Positions 34,503 to 43,098 of a DNA stretch of 56,164 bases are shown here, piece after piece; the stretch's first letter is position 1, and each line of letters starts with the position of its first letter. The notes beneath the pieces are model-generated. The model saw only the letters and a list, made by a program, of their open reading frames with translations. It searched no databases and was not told the origin of the DNA. The DNA is from Eubacterium sp. (GTDB lineage Bacteria; Bacillota; Clostridia; Lachnospirales; Lachnospiraceae). The DNA is taken from NCBI GenBank assembly GCA_024696635.1, contig JAILGP010000174.1, positions 1 through 56,164 on the forward strand, given 5' to 3'. Made by a program: the position numbers and the translations under genes.

Positions 34503-35468
34503 TTACTCCAGATTCTGAACCTGCTCACGAACCTTTTCTATGCAGGTTTTCATATTGATACCAATATCTGTTACGGATAAGGTATCAGACTTGGAAAGTG
34601 TTGTATTGGCCTCGCGGTTCATCTCCTGAACTATAAAGTCAAGTCTGCGGCCGATTGAGCTATTAGAATTATTAGAATTATTTGAATTATTTGAATTATT
34701 TGAATTATTTGATTCTTCAGTTACTTCTTCAGCCCCATCTGACTGGCACGCATCAGAAAGCATATCTCTAACAGCCTTGATATGGCTATGAAGTCTTACA
34801 AGTTCCTCATCAACAGCAACTCTGTCGGCATAGATTGCAACCTCCTGTACTATACGGCTTTCATCAATATCTGTGACTTCCAGAAGATTCTTAACCTTTT
34901 CTGTAAGCTTTACCTGATACTCCTCTATAACCTTAGGGGCAAGCTGGTCTACCTTACATGTATAAGCCTCCAGTTCATCCATCTTAGCAACAAGGTCCTT
35001 TGCAAGATTCGCTCCTTCCTTGGCTCTTGATTCCTTAAACTGCTTTCCCGCTTCATCAAGAACCTTCTCTATAACCTGATATTCCTCATCTTCAACAAAA
35101 TAATTTTCTTCCACTGTGAAAACATCAGGAAATCTTGAAATAATTGTTGGCTTATAGTCTTCGCTTATTCCAAAGTCCTCTTCCATTTTCTTAAAATGTG
35201 CCATATACTGGTCCAGAATATCTTTATTATACTTAACAACCGTACCAGAGGATTGAAGGTTACTATAAGTTATAAATACATCAACCTTTCCTCTTTCCAC
35301 ATATTTCTTAAGTCTCTTTCTGATTTCAGGTTCAAATCTGCTTATACTACGTGGCAGCTTTACACTTATATCACAATATCTGTGATTAACCGACTTGATT
35401 TCAATAACAACTCTTCTTGCTTCGTCAGAATATTCAGCCCTGCCAAAGCCTGTCATACTGTATACCAT
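34503..35468 (-). CDS. yicC: YicC/YloC family endoribonuclease with an Asn/Ser repeat insertion
   Basis: Members of the YicC/YloC family are cytoplasmic endoribonucleases. The N-terminal block VYSMTGFGRAEY with VEIKSVNHRYCDISVKLPR and the C-terminal block GRRLDFIVQEMNREANTTLS are diagnostic. The protein is 321 residues instead of about 290 because about 35 residues, including an (NNS)n run, are inserted at about 245-275, just before the conserved GRRLDF block. The run is encoded by a 9-bp array (34663-34716). The ATG at 35468 follows an AAGGA sequence and a good promoter at 35567-35595. Confidence 0.94.
   Translation of the reverse strand: MVYSMTGFGRAEYSDEARRVVIEIKSVNHRYCDISVKLPRSISRFEPEIRKRLKKYVERGKVDVFITYSNLQSSGTVVKYNKDILDQYMAHFKKMEEDFGISEDYKPTIISRFPDVFTVEENYFVEDEEYQVIEKVLDEAGKQFKESRAKEGANLAKDLVAKMDELEAYTCKVDQLAPKVIEEYQVKLTEKVKNLLEVTDIDESRIVQEVAIYADRVAVDEELVRLHSHIKAVRDMLSDACQSDGAEEVTEESNNSNNSNNSNNSNNSNSSIGRRLDFIVQEMNREANTTLSKSDTLSVTDIGINMKTCIEKVREQVQNLE
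34663..34716. repeat. 9-bp tandem array inside yicC
   Basis: Six 9-bp units (TTAGAATTA, then TTTGAATTA, the last diverged) start at 34663, 34672, 34681, 34690, 34699 and 34708. They encode an Asn-Asn-Ser run in frame. Such a coding microsatellite can change length by whole codons. Confidence 0.92.
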
Positions 35469-35566
35469 ATTATTTTTTCCTTATTTTCAAATAAATCATT
35501 AAATCAACATTTTTATCCGGCAGGAATTTCTATTATCAATATATTTTAATTCCGCACCACCTTTCA

Positions 35567-35595
35567 ATTCTATAACAGAATGGGATAAATATCAA
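35567..35595 (-). promoter_or_regulatory. Promoter for yicC-gmk-rpoZ
   Basis: TTGATA (35595-35590), 17 bp, TAGAAT (35572-35567) on the minus strand, about 100 bp before yicC and just after the CoA-transferase stop. Both boxes are close to sigma-A consensus. Confidence 0.6.
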
Positions 35596-35611
35596 TTAAG
35601 ATTATAAAATA

Positions 35612-36952
35612 TTACCTCTTATTACTCCTTCTCCATATCATCCTTTTTTCAGCCTCTTTAATAAGTTCATCCCTGAAATCCGGATGAGCTATGGATATTA
35701 GGTCTTCCGCCCTTTCCCAGGTGGACTTACCCTCAAGATTTACCACTCCAAATTCTGTGGCAATAAAGTAAACCTGACTTCTAGGAGAGGTTATAATATC
35801 CCCATTAAACTGAGGTGTGATACATGACTTATAGGTTCCATCCTTTTCCTTAAAACGTGAGGCCATACATATAAAGGCCTTTCCACCTCTAGATGCGGAT
35901 GCACCAGTCAGAAAGTCCAGCTGTCCTCCTGTACCACTTATCTGCCTTCCAGCAAAGCTTTCTGATGCCACCTGCCCATAAAGATCCACTGCCACACAAC
36001 CATTTATTGAAACCATGTTATCTATCTGAGCTATAACAAAAGGCCTGTTAACATATTCAATTGGAAATGCAGCTACCGAGGGATTATCATCAAGCCATTC
36101 ATATAAGTCTGTGGAACCCACTGCACAGCCAAATACCCCCTTGCCCTTATCTATTTTCTTCATCCTGTTAGTAAGCTTACCAGAACGATAAAGCTCAAGA
36201 TATGCATCTGAACAAAGCTCTGTATGCATGCCAAGATCCTTTATATCTGATTCAGAAATAAGTGCGCCCACCGCATTTGGAACACTTCCTATTCCAAGCT
36301 GCAGGGTTGCCCCATCAACTATATAAGGAATAATATGACTTGCTATTTCCCAATCTATATCTCTTGGCTGAACTGGAAGAAGATTCTTAAAGGGTTCATG
36401 GACCCCTTCAACTATAATATCCACATCAGATATATGAATACATTCATCATAGCCCCCATGAATCTTAGGCATATTTTCATTTACTTCTACGATTACTATA
36501 TCTGCCTTTTCACATATAGGACCCGCCACACCTGTATTAACAGAAAAATTAAAAAATCCATGCTTATCCATAGGTGCAACACTGACCATTACAACATTTA
36601 CATCTATAAAGAATTCATAATAAGCAGCATTATACTGAAACACCATAGGAATATAGTAACACAGCCCCCTGTCGGAAAGCTTTCTTTCATAAGAGGAACA
36701 GTGCCAGCTATGATATATAAAATGCTCCTTACTTTCATCACATTCAGCCACAGCTATTGGCCCAGGTATAAGATTACCCCTGATTTTTACATCAAAAAGC
36801 TCATCCCTTCTTTTAGCCAGAGCCTGATCTAAAAGTACCGGCATACCAAGAGAGCTGGTGTAGTCAACCCAGTCTCCACTTTTCACAACACTTACCGCCT
36901 CTTCCGGACTCCTTAATTTCGCCCTGTATTCCTTACCATAATCTTTAAGCAT
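35612..36952 (-). CDS. but: CoA-transferase, probably butyryl-CoA:acetate CoA-transferase
   Basis: A 446-residue member of the acetyl-CoA hydrolase/transferase (4-hydroxybutyrate CoA-transferase-like) family, the length of the Roseburia-type butyryl-CoA:acetate enzyme. LQLGIGSVPNAVGALI and GMHTELCSDAYLELY are conserved, the latter with the probable catalytic glutamate E245 that forms the glutamyl-CoA thioester; SGTGGQLDFLTGASASRGG is a late CoA-binding block. The inferred role is the last step of butyrate formation, exchanging CoA from butyryl-CoA to acetate. No other butyrate genes lie nearby, which is normal for this gene. Propionyl- or 4-hydroxybutyryl-CoA specificity cannot be excluded by eye. 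Confidence 0.82.
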   Translation of the reverse strand: MLKDYGKEYRAKLRSPEEAVSVVKSGDWVDYTSSLGMPVLLDQALAKRRDELFDVKIRGNLIPGPIAVAECDESKEHFIYHSWHCSSYERKLSDRGLCYYIPMVFQYNAAYYEFFIDVNVVMVSVAPMDKHGFFNFSVNTGVAGPICEKADIVIVEVNENMPKIHGGYDECIHISDVDIIVEGVHEPFKNLLPVQPRDIDWEIASHIIPYIVDGATLQLGIGSVPNAVGALISESDIKDLGMHTELCSDAYLELYRSGKLTNRMKKIDKGKGVFGCAVGSTDLYEWLDDNPSVAAFPIEYVNRPFVIAQIDNMVSINGCVAVDLYGQVASESFAGRQISGTGGQLDFLTGASASRGGKAFICMASRFKEKDGTYKSCITPQFNGDIITSPRSQVYFIATEFGVVNLEGKSTWERAEDLISIAHPDFRDELIKEAEKRMIWRRSNKR

Positions 36953-37008
36953 TTGGTCACCCCTAACACATTCAAATACTTCTTAAATATCGTAAATAAA
37001 TTATCCTA

Positions 37009-38853
37009 TTATATTTTTTCCTTAGGCTCAGCCATCATAGAATAATTAGTATGATATATAACATAACCCGGTTTAGCCTGTGGTGGTTTCTTAAGATTTT
37101 TTCTTTCTGTATAATCTATTTCCACCTTTGGAGCCTGTCTTCCACTGGAATAATAGGCCGCCAGTGATGCCGCCTCCTCAAAAACCCTGTCTGGAACACT
37201 CTTGAGCCCCGTATCAGAGGATTTGAGTTTCACGATCACATGAGAGCCTGGCATCTGCTTTGCATGGAACCACAGGTCTCTTCCACTGGCAAATTCAAAT
37301 GAAAGATAATCATTCTGAATATTATTTTTCCCAATATATATATCGTAACCATCTGAAGAAAGAAAATGTAAAGGTTCCCCAGCCTCTACCTTTTTCTCCT
37401 TTTTCTTCTGACTGGTCTTTCTTATATAGCCAGCAAGAGAAAGCTCCCGTCTTATTTCTGTTACATCCGTCTCTGTTTCAGCCAGTTCCAGATTATGTTT
37501 TACAGAAAGAAGATAATCCAGTTCTTCCTTTGTCTTTGCCACAAATTCTGTAAGAGCCGTATTAGTTCTCTTCTTTTTATTATATTTTGCAAAATACTTC
37601 TGAGAATTTTCACTGGCAGAAAGATTCTCATCTAAAGGAATAGTAATTTCCTCATTATCATAGTAATTGAGACAAGTAAAGGATTTTTCTCCACCCTTAA
37701 GTGAATAACCATAGGTATTAAGAAGCTCCCCATATATTCTATATATATCCCTATCCTCAGTATCCTTTAACTGCTGCAGCTGAAGGTCATACTTTTTGCT
37801 GACCCTTTCAATTGCAGTTTTAAGAACCCTTCTTATATCCTCCGACTTGGAATGAATATTTATGGTTTTCTCTTTACTGCTGTAATAATTGATAAGGACC
37901 TTGGACATTGATACTTTTTCAGAATCCGAATCAGAACCCAAATCAGAATCTATAATACTTTCATTATCTAAAGCATTTTCAGATTTTAAAATATTATCCT
38001 GTCTCAAAAATGATATATTTATAGCATGAAAATCCTTTGGCATAGAATCCACATATTTGATATAGGGACTATATTCACCACTTTTCACGCAATCAATAAC
38101 CCTATAAATAGTATCTATAAGCCTATCCTTCTCAAGAGGACTTAAATCATTAAAGCCTGCTCTTGGATCAATTCCCGCTCCATCTGCAATATCTTCAGCT
38201 ATCCCCTTGGAAAAGCCCGAAAGAGATGTATATATAAGCTTTGATATAGGTCCACTCTTCCCCTCAAATATCTTGGACAAATTATCCCTATCATCAACTT
38301 CCTCACTTAAAGGATTCAGCTTGCCCTGAGAATCAGGAAGGGTATATTTCTGTCCAGGGAAAAGTATTCTGACCGAAGTTTCTTTATTCTGAGCCATAGC
38401 TTCCGAAAGATCCGGCATGACCCTTCTCAGACAATCCATTATCATATAATCTGAATCTGCAAGGATAATATTACTCTGACGTCCCATTATTTCCACGATA
38501 AGATGTCTCTCGCACATATCACCCATTTCATCCAGATGTTCAAATACAAAATCATATATTCTATCGAAGCCCGGCTGCTTAATATCTTTAAGTCTTCCAT
38601 TTCCAATATGTTTTCTTAGAAGCATACAGAAAGCCGGCGCCTGCACCGGACCAGGAGGCAGGCTATCTGCAACATAAACTATAGGAAGGGATGCATTTAC
38701 AGACATATAAAGCTTAGTCTGTCCCTTAAAGCCCTTTATTGTAATGGATATAATATCCGTCTCAGGCTGTTGTACCTTAACTACCCTTCCACCAAGACAG
38801 GCCTCTTTTATTTCATTTATAACACTACTTATTACTATTCCGTCATACGCCAT
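37009..38853 (-). CDS. rqcH: Ribosome quality control protein RqcH (NFACT family)
   Basis: RqcH (Rqc2/FbpA family) binds stalled 50S-peptidyl-tRNA complexes and recruits Ala-tRNA to add degradation tails. The NFACT-N domain spans MAYDGIVISSVINEI to about residue 200 with IVEIMGRQSNIILAD, a coiled-coil middle follows, and the NFACT-R domain near residue 490-600 has FASGRDLWFHAKQMPGSHVI. At 614 residues it is slightly long; a Ser/Asp/Glu-rich insertion (DNESIIDSDLGSDSDSEK) lies around residues 297-315 (nt about 37905-37965). A terminator hairpin at 38876-38900 ends only 22 bp before the start codon. Confidence 0.95.
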   Translation of the reverse strand: MAYDGIVISSVINEIKEACLGGRVVKVQQPETDIISITIKGFKGQTKLYMSVNASLPIVYVADSLPPGPVQAPAFCMLLRKHIGNGRLKDIKQPGFDRIYDFVFEHLDEMGDMCERHLIVEIMGRQSNIILADSDYMIMDCLRRVMPDLSEAMAQNKETSVRILFPGQKYTLPDSQGKLNPLSEEVDDRDNLSKIFEGKSGPISKLIYTSLSGFSKGIAEDIADGAGIDPRAGFNDLSPLEKDRLIDTIYRVIDCVKSGEYSPYIKYVDSMPKDFHAINISFLRQDNILKSENALDNESIIDSDLGSDSDSEKVSMSKVLINYYSSKEKTINIHSKSEDIRRVLKTAIERVSKKYDLQLQQLKDTEDRDIYRIYGELLNTYGYSLKGGEKSFTCLNYYDNEEITIPLDENLSASENSQKYFAKYNKKKRTNTALTEFVAKTKEELDYLLSVKHNLELAETETDVTEIRRELSLAGYIRKTSQKKKEKKVEAGEPLHFLSSDGYDIYIGKNNIQNDYLSFEFASGRDLWFHAKQMPGSHVIVKLKSSDTGLKSVPDRVFEEAASLAAYYSSGRQAPKVEIDYTERKNLKKPPQAKPGYVIYHTNYSMMAEPKEKI

Positions 38854-38875
38854 AATATTAACTACCTTAAAATAT

Positions 38876-38900
38876 GAGGCCAGTTCATCGAACTGACCTC
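38876..38900 (-). terminator. Intrinsic terminator after glgA
   Basis: GAGG-CAGTTC and GAACTG-CCTC pair around a 3-nt loop; the mismatch seen on the plus strand is a U-G wobble in the minus-strand RNA, giving an 11-bp stem, followed by ATATTTTAAGG. It ends glgA, but it also sits directly before the rqcH Shine-Dalgarno (AAGG), so an rqcH transcript started upstream would carry it in its leader. Confidence 0.65.
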
Positions 38901-38997
38901 TTAACTAACACGTCAATCATTTTCTTTTACAAAACATTTTATACAAATCAACTTACAAGCTAACTTATATATAAAACCACAAATAATCAAATGTGAA

Positions 38998-40434
38998 TTA
39001 AATCTCAGAATAAAGCTGCTGATAAATCTTTGCACTTTGATCCCAGCTATAATCCTGTTCCATAGCCCTCTTCATCATTGCCTGCCAAGCTTCCTTATCA
39101 TCAAAATATATATGCTTTGAATAATTAATAGTATTCAGAAGCTCTCTTGCATCATAATTAGCAAAGCTGAATCCGGTTCCCGTTCCCTCGAATTCATTAT
39201 AAGGCTGAACTGTATCCTTAAGTCCACCTGTTTCACGAACTATAGGAAGTGAACCATATTTAAGAGCCATAAGCTGTGTAAGACCACAAGGCTCAAATCT
39301 TGATGGTACAAGGATTGAATCACATCCAGCATAAATCTTATGAGATAATTCATCACTGAAATAAATATTTGCTGACAGCTTTGCAGGATGGAAGCCCTGA
39401 TAATATCTGAACATTTCCTCGTAACGTCTGTCGCCAGTACCAAGTACAACAAGCTGAGTTCCATCAGTCATGATATCATTCATGATATGGTCTATAAGAT
39501 CAAGTCCCTTCTGATCTGTAAGTCTTGAGACAATACCCATAACATAAGCATTCTCATCCTCAGGAAGTCCAAGCTCCTTCTGAAGTGCTATCTTATTCTT
39601 AACCTTATTCTTTTTATAATTCTTTGTTGTATATTTGCATGCAATTTTTTCATCCTTTGCAGGATTGAATACATCATAATCAATACCATTTACTATGCCC
39701 CAGAGTGACTGCCATCTAGCCTGAAGTAGTCCATCAAGTCCTTCTCCGTAATATGGTGTCTGAATCTCATGTGCATATGTATTAGATACTGTGGTTATCT
39801 TATCTGCATAAACAAGTCCGCCCTTAAGCATGCTGGCATCCTTATTCATTTCAAGCTTATCAGGTGTAAAGAGATAATCTGGAAGTCCAGAATATTCCTG
39901 AATAGTCTTAATATCCCACTTGCCCTGGAACTGGAGATTATGAATTGTCATAACCGACTTGATTCCCTGATAAAATGGGTTAGATGCAAATAATGTCTTG
40001 AGATATACAGGTACAAGTCCTGACTGCCAGTCATGGCAATGAACAATGTCAGGTCTGAAGCCTATACTTGGAAGGATAGAAAGAGCAGCCTTACAAAAAT
40101 AACAATACTTCTCTATATCCCACTTAACATCTCCATAAATATTAAAACCGTTGAAGTAATACTCATTATCAATAAAATAAATAGGTACCCCTTCATATTC
40201 CATATACATAACTCCGACATACTGCTGCTTCCAACCTATATCCATATGAAAATGAGTTATATATTTCATATTCTTCTTATACTTATCAGGAAGACACATA
40301 TAATTAGGTATGATAACCCTGACATCATACTCACTTCTATCAAACTTCTTAGGAAGCGTACCAACTACATCAGCAAGACCACCGGTCTTAATAAATGGAA
40401 CACACTCTGATGCAATATAAGCAACTTTCTTCAT
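38998..40434 (-). CDS. glgA: Glycogen synthase (GT5)
   Basis: GlgA elongates alpha-1,4-glucan from ADP-glucose. Of 478 residues, YIASECVPFIKTGGLADVVG holds the KTGGL motif for the sugar nucleotide, VHCHDWQSGLVPVYLK and TIHNLQFQGKW follow, and the C-terminal domain has VSRLTDQKGLDLI and PSRFEPCGLTQLMALKYG with the catalytic Glu. The ATG at 40434 is chosen because GGGAGG lies 9 nt upstream and the protein then begins MKKVAYIASE; a longer frame would start at 40470. No other glycogen gene is in the window, so it is a stand-alone copy. Confidence 0.95.
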   Translation of the reverse strand: MKKVAYIASECVPFIKTGGLADVVGTLPKKFDRSEYDVRVIIPNYMCLPDKYKKNMKYITHFHMDIGWKQQYVGVMYMEYEGVPIYFIDNEYYFNGFNIYGDVKWDIEKYCYFCKAALSILPSIGFRPDIVHCHDWQSGLVPVYLKTLFASNPFYQGIKSVMTIHNLQFQGKWDIKTIQEYSGLPDYLFTPDKLEMNKDASMLKGGLVYADKITTVSNTYAHEIQTPYYGEGLDGLLQARWQSLWGIVNGIDYDVFNPAKDEKIACKYTTKNYKKNKVKNKIALQKELGLPEDENAYVMGIVSRLTDQKGLDLIDHIMNDIMTDGTQLVVLGTGDRRYEEMFRYYQGFHPAKLSANIYFSDELSHKIYAGCDSILVPSRFEPCGLTQLMALKYGSLPIVRETGGLKDTVQPYNEFEGTGTGFSFANYDARELLNTINYSKHIYFDDKEAWQAMMKRAMEQDYSWDQSAKIYQQLYSEI

Positions 40435-40563
40435 ATTAAGATACCTCCCAAATATAATTTTTTCGCCCATAGCTAAGCTATTATCAATGGCAATATATGC
40501 ATTATAAACAGGCCTTGAATCATATAAAATCTATGATATTCCAACCTACCTATTAGTCTTTTT

Positions 40564-40590
40564 ATTATACCAAATTATAAGGGCTTTGAA
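40564..40590 (-). promoter_or_regulatory. Candidate promoter for glgA
   Basis: A perfect TATAAT (40569-40564) on the minus strand about 130 bp before glgA; the best -35 is TTCAAA (40590-40585) at 15 bp, short of ideal. It lies right after the stop of the cytidylate-kinase-like gene. Confidence 0.4.
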
Positions 40591-40602
40591 TACTCTAAAG
40601 TT

Positions 40603-41262
40603 CTAATTATTACCTGTGCCCAGCCTGATTTCAATATACTTCTTTATCAGGTCTACGCAGCCACTTATACCAAGCTTAGAAGGGTCCAGTGAAAGGTCAT
40701 AATTCTTCACGTCAGTCCATTCACTTCCTGTATACTTGAAGAAGTAATCTGCTTTTCTTTCGTCCACCTTAGCAAGATAATTTCTAAGTTCATCCTCTGG
40801 CATATAATGTCTGGATTGTGCTCTCTTCATCTTGAAGCCTATAGGAGCATGAATGAATACATTTATCACATTAGGATTATCCTTAAGGATATAATTTGCG
40901 CATCGTCCTACTATCACACAGGACTCCCTTTTAGCAAGCTCTACAATAATCTCAGACTGATAATCATAGATATTCCTAATATCAACCATATCCACATCAT
41001 CTATCTTGGTTGTAAGAACATCATCAATATGAGGAGATGGTAGTGTATCAGTATAGAACTGCTTTGCAACATCATAAAGAGAAGTGTCTTTAATTCTATC
41101 ATCAGAAGCCACCTTATCATCCGCCATATTTTCACTTCTTGATACAAGCCTCAGCATATCGCTATTATAGCAGCTAACTCCAAGCTCTTCAGCCAGACGT
41201 GTACCAATCTTCTGTCCTCCTGAACAGTACTCTCTGGAAATTGTTACTATAAACCTGTCCAT
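40603..41262 (-). CDS. Cytidylate kinase-like P-loop protein
   Basis: A 219-residue soluble protein of the cytidylate-kinase-like family common in Clostridia. The start FIVTISREYCSGGQKIGTRL is the variant P-loop of this family (SGGxxIG instead of GxxGxGKS/T), and VIVGRCANYILKD with HAPIGFKMKRAQ and the late YFFKYTGSEW and YDLSLDPSKLG blocks match family members. Substrate and pathway are not known; true CMP kinase activity is unproven. It follows yebC after a gap that contains a 46-bp tandem duplication. Confidence 0.85.
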   Translation of the reverse strand: MDRFIVTISREYCSGGQKIGTRLAEELGVSCYNSDMLRLVSRSENMADDKVASDDRIKDTSLYDVAKQFYTDTLPSPHIDDVLTTKIDDVDMVDIRNIYDYQSEIIVELAKRESCVIVGRCANYILKDNPNVINVFIHAPIGFKMKRAQSRHYMPEDELRNYLAKVDERKADYFFKYTGSEWTDVKNYDLSLDPSKLGISGCVDLIKKYIEIRLGTGNN

Positions 41263-41318
41263 ACCTATACCCCCGTATTTATTATGCCTTTTTATATTTT
41301 ATCAGGTAAAAATCACGC

Positions 41319-41417
41319 TTAATCCCATAAGCTGCCAAACCAATGGAATAATCTGCTTTTATCATTAATCCCATAAGCTGCCAAACCAATGGAATAATCT
41401 GCTTTTATCCTTAATCC
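41319..41417. repeat. 46-bp tandem duplication
   Basis: A 46-bp unit starting TTAATCCCATAAGCTGCCAA is present at 41319-41364 and 41365-41410 with one base change, and seven bases of a third copy follow at 41411-41417. The near identity implies a recent event. It lies between yebC and the cytidylate-kinase-like gene; the unit contains CCAATGG but no clear hairpin. Confidence 0.95.
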
Positions 41418-41452
41418 AGTAAAAGCTTACTTATTTTGTTTCCTGATTATTC

Positions 41453-42178
41453 TTACTCAATATTTGTATAAACATCCTGCACATCATCATCTGCATCCAG
41501 AAGATCAAGTATTCTGTCAAGATTCTTCTGTACATCTTCATCAGTTACAGAAACATAATTCTGAGGGATCATAGTAACCTCAGCTGAAGCCATCTTTATT
41601 CCTTCCTTGTCAAATGCATCTCTTACTGTTGAAAAATCATTTGGTGCAGTTGTAATTTCAAAGGAATCCTCCTCCTCTGAAAAGTCTTCTGCTCCAGCCT
41701 CAATTGCAAACATCATAAGATCATCTGCATCCATCTCTGTATCTTCCTTAGCTACGATGATAAGTCCCTTTTCATCAAACATATAAGATACACAGCCTGT
41801 TACTCCTATGCTTCCGCCGCCCTTTGTAAATGCACTTCTTACATTTCCAGCAGTTCTGTTGTTATTATCTGTAAGACACTTAACTATAATAGCAACTCCA
41901 CCTGGGCCATAGCCTTCATAGGTATTATATGAATAATTTACATTTTCAAGATCACCAGCTGCCTTCTTAATACCACGCTCGATTGTATCATTTGGCATAT
42001 TTGCAGCCTTTGCCTTTGCAATAACATCACGAAGCTTAGCATTATTATCTGGGTTAGGGCCACCCTCCTTAACTGCTACAGCAATTTCACGTCCTATAAC
42101 TGTAAAAGCCTTTCCCTTTGCTGCATCATTCTTCTCTTTCTTAACTCTGATATTTGCAAATTTTGAATGTCCTGACAT
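41453..42178 (-). CDS. yebC: YebC/PmpR family protein (translation/transcription regulator)
   Basis: A 241-residue member of the YebC/PmpR family. MSGHSKFANIRVKKEKNDAA at the start, DNNAKLRDVIAKAKAANMP, and YEGYGPGGVAIIVKCLTDN are all diagnostic. YebC-type proteins have been described as DNA-binding regulators and, more recently, as factors relieving ribosome stalling at polyprolines. The variant SKFANI (SKWxNI in many relatives) is minor. It follows the CorC-like gene by 119 bp. Confidence 0.96.
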   Translation of the reverse strand: MSGHSKFANIRVKKEKNDAAKGKAFTVIGREIAVAVKEGGPNPDNNAKLRDVIAKAKAANMPNDTIERGIKKAAGDLENVNYSYNTYEGYGPGGVAIIVKCLTDNNNRTAGNVRSAFTKGGGSIGVTGCVSYMFDEKGLIIVAKEDTEMDADDLMMFAIEAGAEDFSEEEDSFEITTAPNDFSTVRDAFDKEGIKMASAEVTMIPQNYVSVTDEDVQKNLDRILDLLDADDDVQDVYTNIE

Positions 42179-42297
42179 AGTATTTTTCCTCTTCTTTCTG
42201 AATTTATATTTTTAAATGTTTTATCTTAAATTTTTATCGGATTAATAATATTCTTAAAATATTCCCGATGTTATTCTTCTTTTATTTAGGGAATAAT

Positions 42298-43089
42298 CTA
42301 ATTATTAGTCTTTGTAATCTTAACCTGTTTAATAAGCCTGTCCTCTATTAAGAGGGATTCAAATGTATATCCCCCATAGTCAATCTTGATGTTTCCCTTA
42401 TCCTCGGGGAAGCCTCCCAGCTTATAAAGCAGGAAGCCATTTAAGGTTTCTATATCTGTATCCGGAAACTCAAGACCTTCTATCTCATCCTCCAGGTCAT
42501 GTAATCTTACCATTCCATCCACAACATAGCCATTACCTATGGTTGCTTCTCTTACTTCCTCAGTTTCAGAGTCATGCTCATCCCATATATTTCCCACTAT
42601 CTCCTCCAGAACATCCTCCAGGGTTACAAGGCCCTCAGTCTGTCCATATTCATCCAGAACAATAGCCATATGCTTCTTTTCCTTCTGCATGGTTTTAAGC
42701 AGTTTTAAAGAATCATAAGCAGGATGAATAAAAAGGGCTTCTTCAACTATCTTACCCGCCGTAAGTTCAGGGCTGGTAAGATAAGCCTTAGTCATGTCCT
42801 TTAGGTGAAGGATTCCAACTATATTGTCGATTTCCTCTTCATAAACAGGATATCTGGAATAACCAGACTCCAGACAATCCTCAATTATGTCACAAATCTT
42901 GTCATCTTTATTTACAGCATAGATTCTGCTCCGGCTGGTCATGATTTCTCTCACCTGCATATCATCAAGATCCAGGATGTTAGATATCATTTCCACCTCA
43001 TCCTCTTGAATAAAACCGGATTTCTGCCCCTCCTCCACCATGGAGAGTATCTCTTCCTCTACCTGTTCTTCGTCTTTTCGTTTAAACAT
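42298..43089 (-). CDS. CorC/HlyC-type CBS-domain protein
   Basis: A 263-residue protein with two CBS domains (EIMTSRSRIYAVNKDDKICD around residue 50 and HPAYDSLKLLKTMQKEKKHM around 115) and the C-terminal CorC_HlyC domain containing VLDEYGQTEGLVTLEDVLEEIVG. It lacks the N-terminal DUF21 membrane region of CNNM/TlyC-type proteins, so it is the short soluble CorC form linked to divalent-cation handling. The name hemolysin in this family is historical. It begins 9 bp after alr and is probably co-transcribed with it. Confidence 0.9.
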   Translation of the reverse strand: MFKRKDEEQVEEEILSMVEEGQKSGFIQEDEVEMISNILDLDDMQVREIMTSRSRIYAVNKDDKICDIIEDCLESGYSRYPVYEEEIDNIVGILHLKDMTKAYLTSPELTAGKIVEEALFIHPAYDSLKLLKTMQKEKKHMAIVLDEYGQTEGLVTLEDVLEEIVGNIWDEHDSETEEVREATIGNGYVVDGMVRLHDLEDEIEGLEFPDTDIETLNGFLLYKLGGFPEDKGNIKIDYGGYTFESLLIEDRLIKQVKITKTNN

Positions 43090-43098
43090 AAAACTCCC

